From: Ctenosaura bakeri
Lineage: Eukaryota > Chordata > Lepidosauria > Squamata > Iguanidae
DNA length: 64,000 bases
Reading direction: 5' to 3'
Assembly: GCA_948474755.1 (NCBI GenBank)
Contig: CAOLHI010002131.1
Coordinates: 266,358-330,357 of the forward strand
Below, one piece after another: positions 38,301 through 53,300 of this stretch (its first letter is position 1; every line of letters starts with the position of its first letter). Under the pieces are notes generated by a model. The model was not told where the DNA came from and searched no databases. It saw nothing but the letters and a program-made list of their open reading frames with translations. Both the position numbers and the translations under genes were made by a program.

Positions 38301-41300
38301 GGATGCTGGCGGGGAGGCCTCACCCCAGTAAGTTCAAGCCCTTTCCAACTTGTGAATGTTTCCAGGGAAAGGGGAACTGAAGGGAACCAGGATGGGCTGG
38401 GTAAGTTGCAGAACCTCTAGCCCAGGAACTGCCATGCCTCACCCTCTGAGTGAGTCACACACAGACCTGGAAGTTGCTGTATCTATCACTGGGGTTGAAA
38501 CAGGAGAGGACCCCAAACCCTAGCAAACAGAAGGAGATTCCACTTCACTGTAGAGGGTAGGAGGATGGCGAGAGTGTGCTACCTACCTTTATGGAGAAAA
38601 GGAGAATCAAAGACTGCGTATTCAGTTCAAGAAGGCTCTTAAGTAATCAAACACCAGCTGTGTGAAGACAACCAGCTATAAATTATCCCAGCAGTTCCTT
38701 GGCAGATTTTTGCTTAAAACCGACCTGTTTGGCTGATTAGCAACTCTTCCAGCTTTGTGTTTGCTTCGTGACCTCAGATCTTGCTTTGCTAGACAAGTGC
38801 TGCTTTTGGACTCCTTTCTGGCTTGTTACTTTGAATTCCTGCTCTGATGCTATGACTGGGACAGGCTGAAAACTGCACACTTGTTACTCTCTCCATTGCA
38901 GGGACTGTTTGGGCAGGGTGACGACCTGACAGCTCTGGCCCTTACATGCACGCACACACACACACATACACACACGAGCTCTGACCAGTTGCTGGCAAAA
39001 CCAGGACAGGAACTTGGCTCTCTGTCAGGAAGGATTTCCATGGTTGCCATTTCCTCTAGAGCCATTAAATCAACAGATAGAAGAGGAAAGAACTGTAGGT
39101 TGCCACTCACTGTGAGACAAAAGATCATAGTTCAGTGTCATAGACACTGGTGGCACAGTACTGCAGCCAGTACTGCAGCCACAAGGTTGTGAGTTCGATC
39201 CTGCTGGGCTCCAGGTTGATTCGGCCTTCCATCCTTCTGCAGGTTGGTAAAATGAGTACCCAGCATGTTGGGTGCAGTTAGCTAACATACAATGTAAACC
39301 GCTTAGAGAGCACTTAGCTGATAAGCAGTATAGAAATACACATGCTATGCTATATTTGGCCTGACACTGTGGTCTCCTTTGTTATCGGTAGTATACATTC
39401 CATTCGCCATGCCTATATGTCTCCTAGGTCCAGCTGCTTCTTTTCAAGGCTGGTATTCTAATTCCAGCTGAAAAATTTGTTTAATAAATAGCCGTTAATG
39501 ACAAAAGCAGGCTAATAACTCAAAGGGCATTGGAGGAAGACTTGACAGTGCCCTGGTTAATTGATTCCTTTTATACTATTCTGTGCTACTCTAACTCCCA
39601 TCATTCTCAGGCTTCCAGGCTTCTCTGTCAGTATCAGCTAGTTCATTGAGTATCCTTGACTAAACAACCTCTCCTGACCTGAACCCCCTCCCTCCCAAAA
39701 CTGATGAAAACGTCCTCCAGTTGCTGGCAGGATGGGCCTTTTCCCTGATGCCCAGTAAAGTAGGTTGGAAGGGTGAGCTAGGATTGTAGCAGTAGTCCAA
39801 CAATTGTGACTAAGTAGCCAGCCTAGTGTAGTGGTTTGTGCATTGGAGCACAACTCTCAAGATTACCTGCTTGGGTGTGGAAACCCATTGGGTGACCTTG
39901 GGTGTGTCATTACTCTCAGCCCCCAGAAAACCCCATGACAGAATCTTAGAATCGTAGAGTTGGAAGAGACCCCAACAGCCATTCAGTCCATCTGCATTCA
40001 GCTATTCAGGAAGATACCTTCAAAGCATTCCCAACAGTTGGCCATCAGACCACCAAAGAAGGAGACTCCACCACCCTCCAGAGACCAGGACAAGGAGCAA
40101 TGGATTCAAGTTGCAGGAAAGGAGATTCCACCTGAACCTCAGGAAGACCTTCCTGACACTCAGGGCTGTCCAGCAATGGAATATGCTGCCTCGGAGTGTA
40201 GTGGAATATCCTCCTTTGGAGGTTTTTAAGCAGAGGCTGGATGGCCATTGTCGGGAGTGCTTTGAGGGTGTTCCTGCATGGCAGGGGGTTGGACTGGATG
40301 GCCCCTGGGGTCTCTTCCAACTCTACATTTCTATGATTCTATGATTCTCCATGGAGATAGCAACAGATTCTACTGTTGGACTCCTTTTCCCATCAGGAAG
40401 TTCTTCCTAAGGTTTAGATGGAATCCCTGTTTCTAACCGTGGTTTATCATTACATGTGAATACTGGGAGCTCTGTGAGCCAGAGGTTATATTCTCAGAAT
40501 GCTTTCTGGTTTTGGTTCCCTCTTGCTGTGACATTTTCCTTCTCCTGCGTATAGCAAAGATGTTGCGTTACTAGAGGAGTTCACGGCTCCATGGGTTCAC
40601 ACTGAGCCTTCTGTGTGTTTCCACTTTCTTTCCTTGTGCAGGTGTGAAGGGATCTTGGCAAAGCGGTTTCTTTGACCATGGCTCTTTCTTGGAGATCATG
40701 CAGCCCTGGGCACAGACAGTGGTGGTCGGCCGAGCCAGGTATTGGAGAAAATGCTCAGAATTTATGAGGAAGTCAAAGAGTGGAAGGGGCTGACTGGAGA
40801 CCTTCCTTCTATTTCCCCCATCCCCAAAGATTAGACCTCAGTTCCCCAAAGTGAGAGGAAGGCATATATCATGCCCTAGATAACCACAGGCTCCACTCTG
40901 AAGTTGCTGAGACTGAAGCATACATGGCATTCACAGGTTTTATACTAACACATACAAATTTAGATGTGCAAAGTTGTGACTGGAGAAGGATCATAAATTT
41001 AACATCACCCCACATTCTTAGACAATTCTTAGACTTGCAGTTGTTTAACTGTCTTTCATCCTTGAGGCTGGAACATGTTTCCTGCTCTTTACCTCTGAAC
41101 ACTTCAAGTTCCCACAACAGCTTTCGTTTTCCGCCACTCTGATCTTCCCCGCCTTCATTGGATAAGTTGTAGCAATGAGCAATAAAGCAATTAACCATTT
41201 GATATGTTGGAATACCCAAGCAAGCTTCAAGCATACACATTATTGCAACCAACAATTAACACTCAATACTTTGTATCACTCTGACTATCCTAACATTTGT

Positions 41301-44300
41301 CTATATTGGCTACCCTATATTTTTCTAATATGCATCAAGCAGATATGTTATGACAGGGGCTACGCATCCTAACAGCATGCACTTTTGGTCATCTGGCCAC
41401 TTGCCTAGGGCCAGTGACTCTCTTGCTCTTTCCTTTATAGACATGCAAAAATTCACTGTCTGGGAGATCTTTGCTGCTGGATTTTAAAGCTTTATATACA
41501 GGTTAATTATCCAAAATGTTCTGGACCAGAAGTGTTCTGCATTTCAGATTTTTTTTTGGATTTTGGAATAACATTACTTTTTTGGAATAGCCTTGCATTT
41601 TATTTATCTGCTACTTGTGTTGTGTTTGAGACGGGAAGCTAAAGAGAGAGTGAGGATTTGTGAAATGACAGGAGTCTAAGTGTACCTCTCAGCACGAATC
41701 CACAACTTCTCCCATTTCACAAACCCTCAGTCTCTCTCTTTTTGCAGCCAGCTGCTGCTTCTGCTTTTGAGGTGGTGGCTACAGCTTTCCTTCCCATTCA
41801 TCTCTCAGGTCCCCAGTCCCTCTCTTTTTGCAGAGTCTTAGATACTCACTCTTAGATCCTCAGGTTTTTGGGTTTTTTTCAGATTTTTGGAATTCCAAGT
41901 AAGAGAGGCTCAAATTATATATAGTTCCTGGTGCTTATGGATAGTCCAGCACAGCACAGGCAAGGTTGAGATGTCTTCTCCTCCACTGTTAATTCTAGAA
42001 GCAGGATATATAAGACAAACACTGGCTTATTATGCAATAGGCACCTTTTCTGCTTTAATTCAGGTTGCAGACACTTGCATTTATGCAAATGGAATCTGCT
42101 GTGTTTGGTTTTGGCACTGAGGATACACAGTGCTGGGATAGCTCTGACCCTTTTCTCTCCGGATCCTTTGCAGGCTGGGTGGGATCCCCGTGGGCGTGAT
42201 CGCGGTAGAGACCCGGACGGTGGAGTTGACGGTGCCGGCTGACCCGGCAAACCCAGAGTCAGAAGCAAAGGTCAGGAACGCTCATTCCATGCTCTAAAAT
42301 CCAAAATGATTTTCTCCGTACCTTCTTGTTTATCTGTTCCATTCATCTATCTGTTTTGTTTATTCTCCTCAGCACAACTGTGGTGTTTGTAATGACAAAG
42401 ACAATTGATATAATTTATTCCCCACTCTTCTTTATTGGAACTCTGAGTAGCTAGCAATCTGTCTTAATAATACAGTTAGATATTATAAGTGTCTGATAAC
42501 TAAAATCACAAGTTGCAAGTGTCAGGTTAATTAAAACTGTCTGCTAAAATACTCCAAAAGCTGTACAAATCAGTACAATACGATAAAAAAAAATACAAAT
42601 CAGATACATGATTTTTCCCTGAAGGCTTATACAAATAAACACAGAATGCTAGAATCCCAGTGTTCGAAGTCCAACCCCCTGCTCAATGCAGGGACTCCAG
42701 TGAGAGCATCCCCCAGCAGCAGGGAGCTGTCCAGCCTTTTTTGAAGATGCCCATAGAAAAGATACCCCACCATCTCTCCAGACCATTGATTCCATTGCCC
42801 AAACACTCTTGCTGTTAAAAATTTCCTTCTCATGTTCAGTCGAAATCTACTGTCCTGTAACTTCAAACCGTTGTCTTGGCTTCAGTAAGGCCTTTGACAA
42901 CGTCCCCCAGGATATTCTTGTGAATGACCAATAAAAAGTGGGGTAGATAATGCTACTGTTAGGTGGATTTGTAATTGGCTGACTGACCGAACCCAAAGGG
43001 TTCTCCTCACCAACGGCTCCTCTTCATCCTGGAGAGAAGGGACTTTTGGGGGGCATGCCACCGGGTTCTGTCCTGGGCCTAAGGCTATTCAGCATCTTCA
43101 TCAATGACTTGGATGAAGGAGTGAGTAGAGGGCATACTGATCAAATTTGCAGATGACACCAAACTGGGAGGTGTTGCTAATATGCCAGAGGACAGGATCA
43201 AATTTCAAAATGACCTTGACAGATTGGAGAGAGAGCTGAGCCAAAGCTAACAAAATGAATTTCAACAGAGAGAAATGTAAGGTCCTTCACTTAGGCAGAA
43301 AAAAGGGAATGCACAAATATAGGATGGGGGACACGTGGCTGGATAACAGTACATGTGAAAGGGATCTAGGAGCCTTGGTGGACCACAAGCTGAACATGAG
43401 TCAGCAGTGTGATGCGGCAGCCAAGAAAGCCAGTGCGATTCTTGGTTGCATCAATAGGAGTACGGTGTCCAGATCAAGGGGGGTAATGGTACCACTCTAT
43501 TCTGCTTTGGTCAGATCCTACTTGGAATAATCCTGTGTCCAGTTCTGGGCACCTCAATTCAAGAAGGATATTGACAAGATGGAACATGTCCAGAGGAGGG
43601 CAACCAAAATGGTCAAAGACCTGGAAGCTGTGAGGGCCTCCGAGGAGCAGCTTAGAGACCTGGGGATGTTTGACTTGGAGAAGAGAAGAGAACGTTAAGA
43701 GGTGATATGATGTCTAGGTTTAAATATTTGAAGGGATGTTCCCTGCTGTTCCAGAGACTAGGATGCAATGGAGCAATGACTTCACACTTCAAGAAAAGGT
43801 ATTCCACCTAAACAGGAGGAACTTCTGAGGCTAAGAGCAGTTCAGCAGTGGAATCTGCTGCTGCCTCAATGGAATGTGGTGGAGTCTCCTTCTTTGGAAA
43901 TTTTTAAACAGAAGCTGGGTGGCCATCTGTCCAAGGGAGTGCTTTGATGGTGTCTTCCTGCATGGCAGAATGGGATTGGACTGGAGGGCCCCTGGGGTCT
44001 CTTCCAACTCAACAGTTTTGTGATTCTTTAAACCTGGTCCTACCCTCTGGGGCAGCAGAGAACAAACCCACCCTTTCCCCTCTGGGACAGCCCTTGAGAT
44101 GTTTCAAGAGTGCAGTCATGTCACCTCTCAGTTTTCTCTTCATCAGGCTAAATAGGCCCAACTCCCTTAAACTTTCTTCTTATGTTCTGTTCTCCATACC
44201 TCTTATCATCCTTGTTGCCCTTCTCTGAACCTGCTCCAACTTATCTCTATACTTCCTAAAATGAGGCATCCAGAGCTGAACTCTGAACTCCTTATGAGGC

Positions 44301-47300
44301 CTGACCAGCATAGAATAGAGGGGGACTGTGACTTGGAAATGAGACTTCTATTAATGCAAGCTAAAATAGTATTTGCCTTTTTTACCACAGCATCACATTT
44401 CTGGGTCATTCTCCAACTTGTCCATGCTCTTCTTAAAATGAGGTGAACTGAATGCAGGACTCCAAATAAAGATGTTTTTAAGACAAGCTGGGGGGACAAG
44501 ATCTTTAATGGAATCCCTGACACACATAGTAGACTGAAGAACCTCATATTCCTTGGAACTTGATTTTCAGTGTGTTTAGAAAAGGATTTGTCCATAATGC
44601 CCACCCTCAACTTTTGCAGCCATTTCAAAATGGCAAGCAATACTGAGCTTATTCAAAACTTATTGCCCATCCCTGTCAGGGTGTCAGGATGTGTAGCCCC
44701 TGCCACGAGCAAGGTCTGCTGGGTGGGTAATGAGCTAAAGTATTTAACCATTGTAGAAGTAGTTATTATATATCACTGCTAAGATTGACTATAATTGCTA
44801 CAAAGTATCTACTGCTAATTGATTATTGCAACAATGTGTTTGTACTAAGGGTTGCCTGGATCTGTTACAAATCATCTATTGCTAATTGCCTGTTGCCACA
44901 ATAAATCTGGTGATGGGGGGAAAGAACAGATAAGAGCAAAAATGAAAGTGTAGGCTGTGTGTTTTGAGAACCTGGTATCTGTGAGATAAAGGGCAGGAGA
45001 TAGGTGATTGGGTCAAACTGGTCAAGGATGGGAGGAAGTGTGTAGCAGGTAGGGGTCTGGGGACTGTCAGGGAGGTGGTGAGATACATGGATTTATGGCC
45101 CTCACTAATCATAGCTTTGTGCACCTAAATTTGGAATGTATACTTATGAAAGATGCAAGCTGCATGTATACTTTAGTCTCAGCAACTTCTGTGGAAGTGT
45201 GCTGTGTTGCTCATGCTTTTTATTATCAAAACAAAGTGCTGTCTACCTCAGAGTGAATTTTGTGGAGTGTGGGGTATCCCCTACATGACACAGAGTTAGA
45301 AAGGACATGCATTGCTTCTTCTCTGTTATTTTCCTTGCTGACTTTATTTTGCAAAATAGCCCAATGCAATGCCTTCTATTTATTCTTTTTTAGATTATCC
45401 AGCAAGCTGGGCAGGTCTGGTTTCCGGATTCGGCCTTCAAAACAGCCCAGGCTATCAGGGACTTTGACCGAGAGCGCCTCCCACTCTTGGTTTTTGCCAA
45501 CTGGAGGGGATTCTCCGGCGGGATGAAAGGTAACTTCTGTGTGGCGGAGTCCAAGAGGTTTGTTTCCTATGGCAGACACGGACTTGCTGGGTGTTGACTC
45601 TTGGCCTTCCTTTGCAGACATGTACGATCAGGTGTTGAAGTTCGGGGCCTACATTGTTGACAGCTTGCGGCAGTTCAAACAGCCCGCTCTGGTCTACATC
45701 CCCCCGCATGCCGAGCTCCGGGGGGCTCGTGGGTGGTCATAGATCCAACCATCAACCCGCTCTACATGGAGCTCTATGCGGACAAAGAGAGCAGGTGGGT
45801 TATTGTTGTGTACAAGATAACTTCATTTCGCTGAATCCCACGTGCTCTTTTTTCCTACCCTTTGTTCTTATCAAGCTGTGAGATTTTGTTTATGGGCCCT
45901 TCGGGACAGGACAGATTTTTCCCGGGGGTTGCAGTATTTGTTGCTCTAGTTCTTAAGTTTTTTTAAAAAAATGTCCAAATAACTTTACTTTTGACCCAGA
46001 TGTTCTCTTGTACTTTGTTTTAACTTAGCCACATAGAGTCCTGTGCTGGGAGACAGGCAGGATATAAGTGAAAAAAGTACATGCAGGTTGAGCATCATTT
46101 ACCCAAAATCTGAAATACTCCAAAATTTGAAATTGTCCGTATGGGTGGCCAAGATAGTGACAGCTTCGCTTTCTGATGGTTCAGTGTACACAAACTTTGT
46201 TTCATGCTGAAAATTATTAAAAATATTGTATAAAATTGTCTCCAGGATACATGTGTAAGATGAACTTGAAACAGAAAGAATATCATGTTTAAACTTTGGT
46301 CCCATCTCCAGACATCTTATAAATATGTACATGTATGCAAATGTAAATATTCTAAAATCCAGGGGAAAAAAACCCAGATCCAAAACATCTCCAGTCCCAT
46401 TTTGGATAAGGGATACTTAACTGGTATAAAATATTTTCTGATGATTCCCAGCACCAGCTGCAACATTGTAGTCCTGAACTTTTTAATTTTGAGACGTATC
46501 AGAAAAATAAGTCTCATTCTTTGGAGGTTTTTAAGCAGAGGCTGGATGGCCATCTGTCAAAGAGAGGGCTTTGATGTGGGTTCCTGCATGGGTGGGGGGT
46601 TGGACTGGATGGTCCCGGGGTCTCTTCCAACTCCATGATTCTATGATTCTATGATTCTAAGATAACAGAAATGGCTCTTCTGCACTCTGCAGGGGCGGCA
46701 TCTTGGAAGCAGAAGGCACTGTGGAGATCAAGTTCAGGAAGAAGGACCTGGTGAAAACCATGAGGAGAATTGATGCCACCTATACCAGGATTGCTCAGAA
46801 GCTAGGTAAGAGGCCAGAAGAGAGGAGAAGGGGGCTCTTTCTCCTCCTTCTCTGGGTGAGCGAGAGGATGAATCCAAACAACTTGGGTTTCTTTCATTGC
46901 TGCCCAGACACGGACAGGAAGGACAAAAGTTACCGCGATAGCCGTAGGAAAAAATGAACTTGACTCTTCCCATATGGCCATCTCAGAGACTGGTTTTTCT
47001 TCTTGCCTTCACTCAAAGCTGCTGTTTCTTTCTTTCTTAGCTTCCTAGCTTTTATATGTGTTGTTCTTCAAGTGTTTCTGATGTATGGTGATTCTAAGGT
47101 GAACCTATCATACGATTTTCTTGACCAGATTTCTTCAGAAGAAGTCTTCCATCCTAGCCTTCCTTTGAGGCTGAGAGAGTGTGGCTTGCCCAAGGTCAGT
47201 CAGAGGGTTTCCATAATTAAGCAGGGATTCGAACCCTGCCAGTCAGACCACAACACCACACTGGCCCACCTCATTTCCAAAAGGTTGAAATGCCCCTCTT

Positions 47301-50300
47301 AAGACTTATTCCCTTGATCCTGCTCCCTGCTTAGAATTCCCACTCTGATACTATTTATTTATTCCTTATTTAAATTTTGAATTATAAAAATATTGTTTTA
47401 TTAAATGATGGGTGGAGTTGGTTTCCTGCTCCTGGAAGCCTTTAGCAGCAGTGATTTTGCGGAAAGCAAATGTCATCCCCACATCCTGCCTCCTGTGTTG
47501 TTAATTAAGTATATAATTTAGTACTGGCTTGGCTATCCCAGAACTGATGGAGACGTTCTTCGCCTGCACTCTTAACTGTCTTATAATACAGGCTTTCAGC
47601 TACGTGCTACACTGCTATACACACACAGGCACGCAGTGTCCGGATCTTCTTCTCTCTAGTTATCCCTAAGTGTGCTGATGGTTGTCTGGGGTTACCCGCA
47701 GGTTCCCCAGAGCTCTCTGAAGAGGATCGCAAGGATTTGGAAAAGCAGCTTAAGGCGCGAGAAGATCACCTCCTCCCGATCTACCACCAGGTGGCGGTGC
47801 AGTTTGCCGACCTCCATGACACGCCGGGGAGAATGCAAGAGAAAGGCGTCATTACAGTTAAGCAAGGAGCCGCTTTCTTCCCCCACCTCTGAAACTTCTG
47901 CTGCAGACACCTTGTCTGAATTCAAGCTCTCAGAGAGTAATCTCGGAGGCCTAAAGTGTGCAAAAACAAAAATAATTCTTTATTTACAGAAATTAAACAT
48001 AACTCAACAGATAAATTATTTATTACATATAGTATGCTGCTGCACATCCTCTATCACACTCCTCTCAGACCAACCATACCAAAATTACTTTCTGTCCTGG
48101 GGCTGAATCTTCAATATTTAATAATAGGAATAACAATAACAATAACATTTAATTTCTTTCCCACCGCTCCCAAAGGCTTTTGTCAATGATATAGACAGTC
48201 AGGTAGAAGGATTCATTATCAAATTTGTGGATGATACCAAACTGTGAGGGATGGCCAACACACTGGAAGATAGGAACAGAATTCAGAAGGACCTTCATAA
48301 AGCATAAAACTGAGCTGCAGTTAATAAAATAAAATTCAACAGAGACAAATGCAGACTTCCACATTTAGGCCACAAAACCCAAATGCACAGGTATAGGAAG
48401 AGAGATGCTTGCTTGGCTCACTCTTAGGACCTTGGGATTATTGTTGAGTGTGAGCCAGCGATGTAACGCTGCAGCAAAGAAGGCAAATGCTATCTTAACC
48501 TGGATTAACAGAAGCCTAGTTTCCAAGTCAAGGGAAATCATAGTGTCCCCCCCCCATATTATGTACTGCTCAGGCCTCATCTGGAGTTCTGGAGTAGGGA
48601 GGGGTGGGGGGACGGAAGGCATGCAGAGAAACGGAAGGAGGAGGGAAAGATATTTGCAGTTTTTCCCTTTTGCGAGTGTTGTGTGTCCCAAATCCTCGCG
48701 AATGTACCACTGTACTGGTATTTATACATCCTTGTGAGCTTTTTATTTATTTTTTTGAAAGCCAACCTTATTTTGTCTCCTTCCAGGATATCCTCCAGTG
48801 GAGAACTGCCCGGACCTTCTTCTACTGGCGGTTGCGTCGCCTCCTGCTGGAGGAGGTGGTGAAAGCGGAGATCCTCAGTGCCAACAGTGAGCTCAGCAAC
48901 AGCCACATCCAGTCCATGTTGCGCCGCTGGTTCCTGGAGACGGAAGGGGCCGTAAAGGTGCCTGAACTCTCTTACTCTTGGGATTCCCGTGCCCCAATTT
49001 TTAACGGAAAATTTCCCACTTTGGGGAACACCCTGTGTCTCCCAGCACAACTTTTTTTGCCTAGAGTGTTGATAACAAGAATCTGGTTTTTTTTTAAAGG
49101 AATGGGTGGTACAAATTTTCATTTGACTAGATGTAACGGGGAGAAAATAAATGTATGCACTGGAGTAGAGAGCCTCCGGATCTGGGGCTGTATCTCATAT
49201 CAGCCAAACATCTCAGAGGCATCCCGCAGTTGATGACATTCAGTGCCATCAAGAGGCCCATGTAAGAATTGTTCTGGGTCCATTCATCTCTGAAGACAAA
49301 GTATTCCAGTGGCTCCTCCACCCCTGCAGAGATTAGCAGTCCCAGCAGATCTAAAAGCCTCTGAGATAGTGAACTTTCCATGACAGTAGAGTTCCTTCCA
49401 AGTGCTGCATGGTGTAGCGCTTTGAGTGTTCGATTACGATCTTGGAGACCAGAGTTCCATTCCCTGCTTGGCCATGGAAACCCAGTGGGTGACCTTGGGT
49501 GCATCACACTCTCTCAGCCCCAGAAAAGCCTGTGGTAGGTTCACCTCAAGGTCTCCGTAAGTCGGAAATGACTTGAAGGTACACAATAACAAGAAGAGTT
49601 CCTTCCATGCTCATTCATCACAGACCACCTTCATTCTGGCCAATAAAAACAGACCAAGAGCATAGAATCATGAAGAGACCACAAGGGAACTGGCTGTACT
49701 CTAGATAAGAAGACAGGAGGAACTTGTTCCTGCCTCAAGGATAAAAGATACGTAAACAACAGAAGGTCTGGGAAAGTGCCTTACTGGTGGGTTGAGATAA
49801 ATTTGTATGCCTGGGTATATAGTGTGTAACCACCCAATGTGTGATAGTCTTAGCAACTTCCCAGGAAGGTTTTGTGTTGCTTGCCTTGCTACAAATAAAA
49901 CACTTCTGTTTCAAACTCTGAGTGAAGCTTGCGAAATGCAAGTTATCCAGGACATAATACCAGTAGTTCTTCTTCGTGGTCTCTGTGCCTCACACACTGG
50001 GAGTTTTCGTGCATGCACAATAGCGTTCGGAAGATTCTAGAGCTAAGCAGCTTGGCGGGAACCCCTCCCCCATGCCGGTACTGAGCATGCTCAGCCCGCC
50101 AAGCCAATGGTCTCTCCTCAGTTCTTTTTCGTCTGCCCTAGCAAAGGAAAGGTTCTTTGCTTTGCAGCGTCTTTGGCTTGTACTTTGGCTTGATTTTCAG
50201 CTTTGACTTGGATTTTTGGACATTGGAATTTGGATTTTGGATTGGACTTGGTATTTTCGGCTTCTTCAAACCCCTCTTCCTTCATGTTTTTTCTTCACTC

Positions 50301-53300
50301 TTCGATCTTCTTCGTCCATCTTCTCCATGAGTGTTCCCCCTCTGGACTTTCACTCTTCTTCTCGGCTTCTTTCTATGTCTGCACTCTTCAAGCATTGTGT
50401 TTCTTGCGGGCATAAGGTCGCGCTTTCCAACGGACACTCGGAGTGTCTTTTTTGTCTGGGGGAAACCCAGAATGTTAGGGCCTGCGTTATCTGCCGGGAG
50501 TTCACAGCCGAAACATTGCAAAACAGGTCGTCTCGCCTGAAGTCCCATTGTTGGGAGGAGTCCCTGAGGGCAAGGGAGCAAGTTGAAGAAGGATCCACCA
50601 TGTCTTCACGCCCCTTCACGCCCAGTCTTCACGCCCAGTAGGAGACCGCACACTACCCCACCGGACCGAGAGGGCTGCTGTTTGGACACCTTTGGCAGGC
50701 GGTTCTATTCTGCTTCATCACTCATTGCCAGGGTGTCCAACACGCAAGCCTGCCTCGCCGCCTACCAGCGGAACCTCCTCGACAGATTCTATCCCCTCCT
50801 GGCGCACCTCCCTGAAGATCACCGGGCAAGTGCCACGCAATTCTTCAGTGAATCAGTGGCACTTGCCAGCCAACAGATCTTGTCGTCTAGGCACTCAATG
50901 GAGGTGGCGGCCTGAGTAATGGTAGGCTCTGTGGCTCTCCACCGCTTTGCGTGGCTCAGGTTGGCGGGCTTGCAGGAGGACAGCCGCAAGCACATAGAGG
51001 ATCTTCCCTTTGATGGACAGGGACTGTTCCACGCCACTACTGATGAGGCTGTGGACCACCTGGTCAAGGCTTGCTTAACAGCAAAGAAGATGAGGATTCA
51101 TCAGCCGACCCAACCTCGTCATAGCTTTGGCTCCCTCCCGTCATGGCGCCAATCCTCGTCATCCACATAGTGGACACACTCGCCACGCTCGGCGCCCTCG
51201 CAGCCATTGACCTCATCTTCGACACGGAGACCTCTTCGAGGACGCGGGTCTTCTTCAAAGACGTCTTCGTCTGGGACAAAGTCCTGGTTTTGACCGCCTT
51301 TGTGGGTCGCCACCACAGCCATTCTTCAGCCTGCTTGCCACCTTCGAAGATCAACCGAGCCTGGCCCGACATCTCGCCAAATGGCGCCACATCACGACAG
51401 ACTCTTGGGTTCTCTCCATTGTCCATCTTGGTTCCGCCATAGAGTTTGAAGATATTCCACCACAAGGCGTCTACTATTCCACCCCGGCCAGCTCAGCTCT
51501 GCTAAAGGAGATCCAGTCGCTACTGCACAAGGTGGCCGTCGAAGAACTGCTGTCCTTGGCCAGTACCACCGACTTCTTCTCCCGGTACTTCACGGTACTG
51601 AAATCGGATGGTACCCTTCGCCCAATCCTGGACCTCAGAGGGGTGAACTATTACATCCGCCCCAGGAGGTTCAAGATGGTCCCGCTATCTTTGATCCTGC
51701 CCTTCCTTCGACAATGGGACTGGTTCGCCTCTATCGATCTTCGAGACACCTATTTCCACATCACCATTCGCCAGCAGCACAGACAGTATCTATGGTTTGC
51801 CATCGACGGTACCTGTTACCAATACAGGGTGCTACCGTTCGGCCTCTCCACCGCTCCCAGGGTCTTTACCAAATGCATGGCCCCAGTGGTATCGTACCTG
51901 CGGATGAAGGGCGTTATGATCTACCCTTACTTGGACGACTGGCTGTCAGTGGCGTCACGCAGGCAAAAGCTATACAGGGACATTCACCACACTCTTGAGT
52001 CTTCTGTCCCACCTTGGCCTCCGGGTCAACCCAAAGAAGTCGCACCTCGAACCAGCGAGAGTTCTCGACTTCATCAGAGCCACCTTGGACTCGGTATCTG
52101 CCAGGGCATACCTTCCACTGGAACAGGCACGCACTCTCCGCTGGGCCGCATCCACTGCTCTCGATGCCCCAGTGATGTCGGTGAGAAGAATACAACAGCT
52201 TCTTGGGTACATGACTTCGACTATGGCGGTCACTTACCTATCTCTCCTCTGTGCCCATCTCCTCCAACACTGGTTTGTCAAGGCCTTCAACCCGCTCCTG
52301 GACGACCAGAGGCGCCTCCTCCGAATGCCTCGACAGGTGTGTCGCTCCCTGCTCTGGTGGCTATCCTTCCATCATCTGATGTCAGGGATGCCGCACCAGG
52401 AACTGACTCCTCGGCTCATGGTGAAGATGGACGCCTCCCTCTTCGGATAGGGAGTGCACTGCGGCGACCTCAGAGTGCAAGGGCACTGGATCGACGACGA
52501 GACCCACTTGCACATCAACGCCCTCAAGCTCCTCGCCATCTGGAAGGCTCTGAGGGCATTCCGCAACTTGGTTGTCGACCGCACCGTGCAGATCCTGTCA
52601 GACAACACGACAGCGGTCTGCTACGTCAACAGGCAGGGAGGGAACCAGTCGACCACCCTCCTCAACATAGCCCTACAGCTCTGGAACTAGTGTGTGCCGC
52701 TCCGAGTCCACCCAGTCGCAGTGCACCTGGCCGGCCAGGAGAACACCATGGCAGACACCCTGAGCAGGGACACCTCGTGCTATCACGAGTGGTCCCTTTC
52801 CGATGCGGCTTTCCAGCTGATACTAGACCAATGGGGCGAACCGATGAGTGATCTCTTCGCCAGCAGCCAGAACAGGAAGTGTCCCCAGTACAGCTAGAGC
52901 GACGCCTTCCAGTTCGAGTGGACCGATGGGCTCCTCTATGCATTCCCGCCGTTCCCTCTCCTGGGCTGAGTGGTTGCCAAGATCCTAGCGGACTGAGCTG
53001 ACATTGTCCTCGTAGCCCCATATTGGCCGCGACAGCACTGGTTCAGCCCCTGTCCAGGCCGCTCGCGGTCGACTCCTCAAGTTCCCGACGACATCTTATC
53101 TCCTGTTGCACTCTGACGGTCTCGTTCTCCACCCAGACCTGCTGCTCCTGGCCCTCCACGCATGGAGGATAACGCTTTAGAGGACCTGACCATCCAGGAT
53201 GTCCTCACCTCATCCAGGAAGGAGTCGACATGCTGCAACTACCACTATAAGTAGCAGAAATTCATCACCTTTGCGGAGGCACGTCGTGAGCCGGCATCAC

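Noticed and set aside
42881..44025. CR1 as an intact, active LINE
   Set aside because: It lacks the 5' half of ORF2, changes frame around the FADD motif and has stops.
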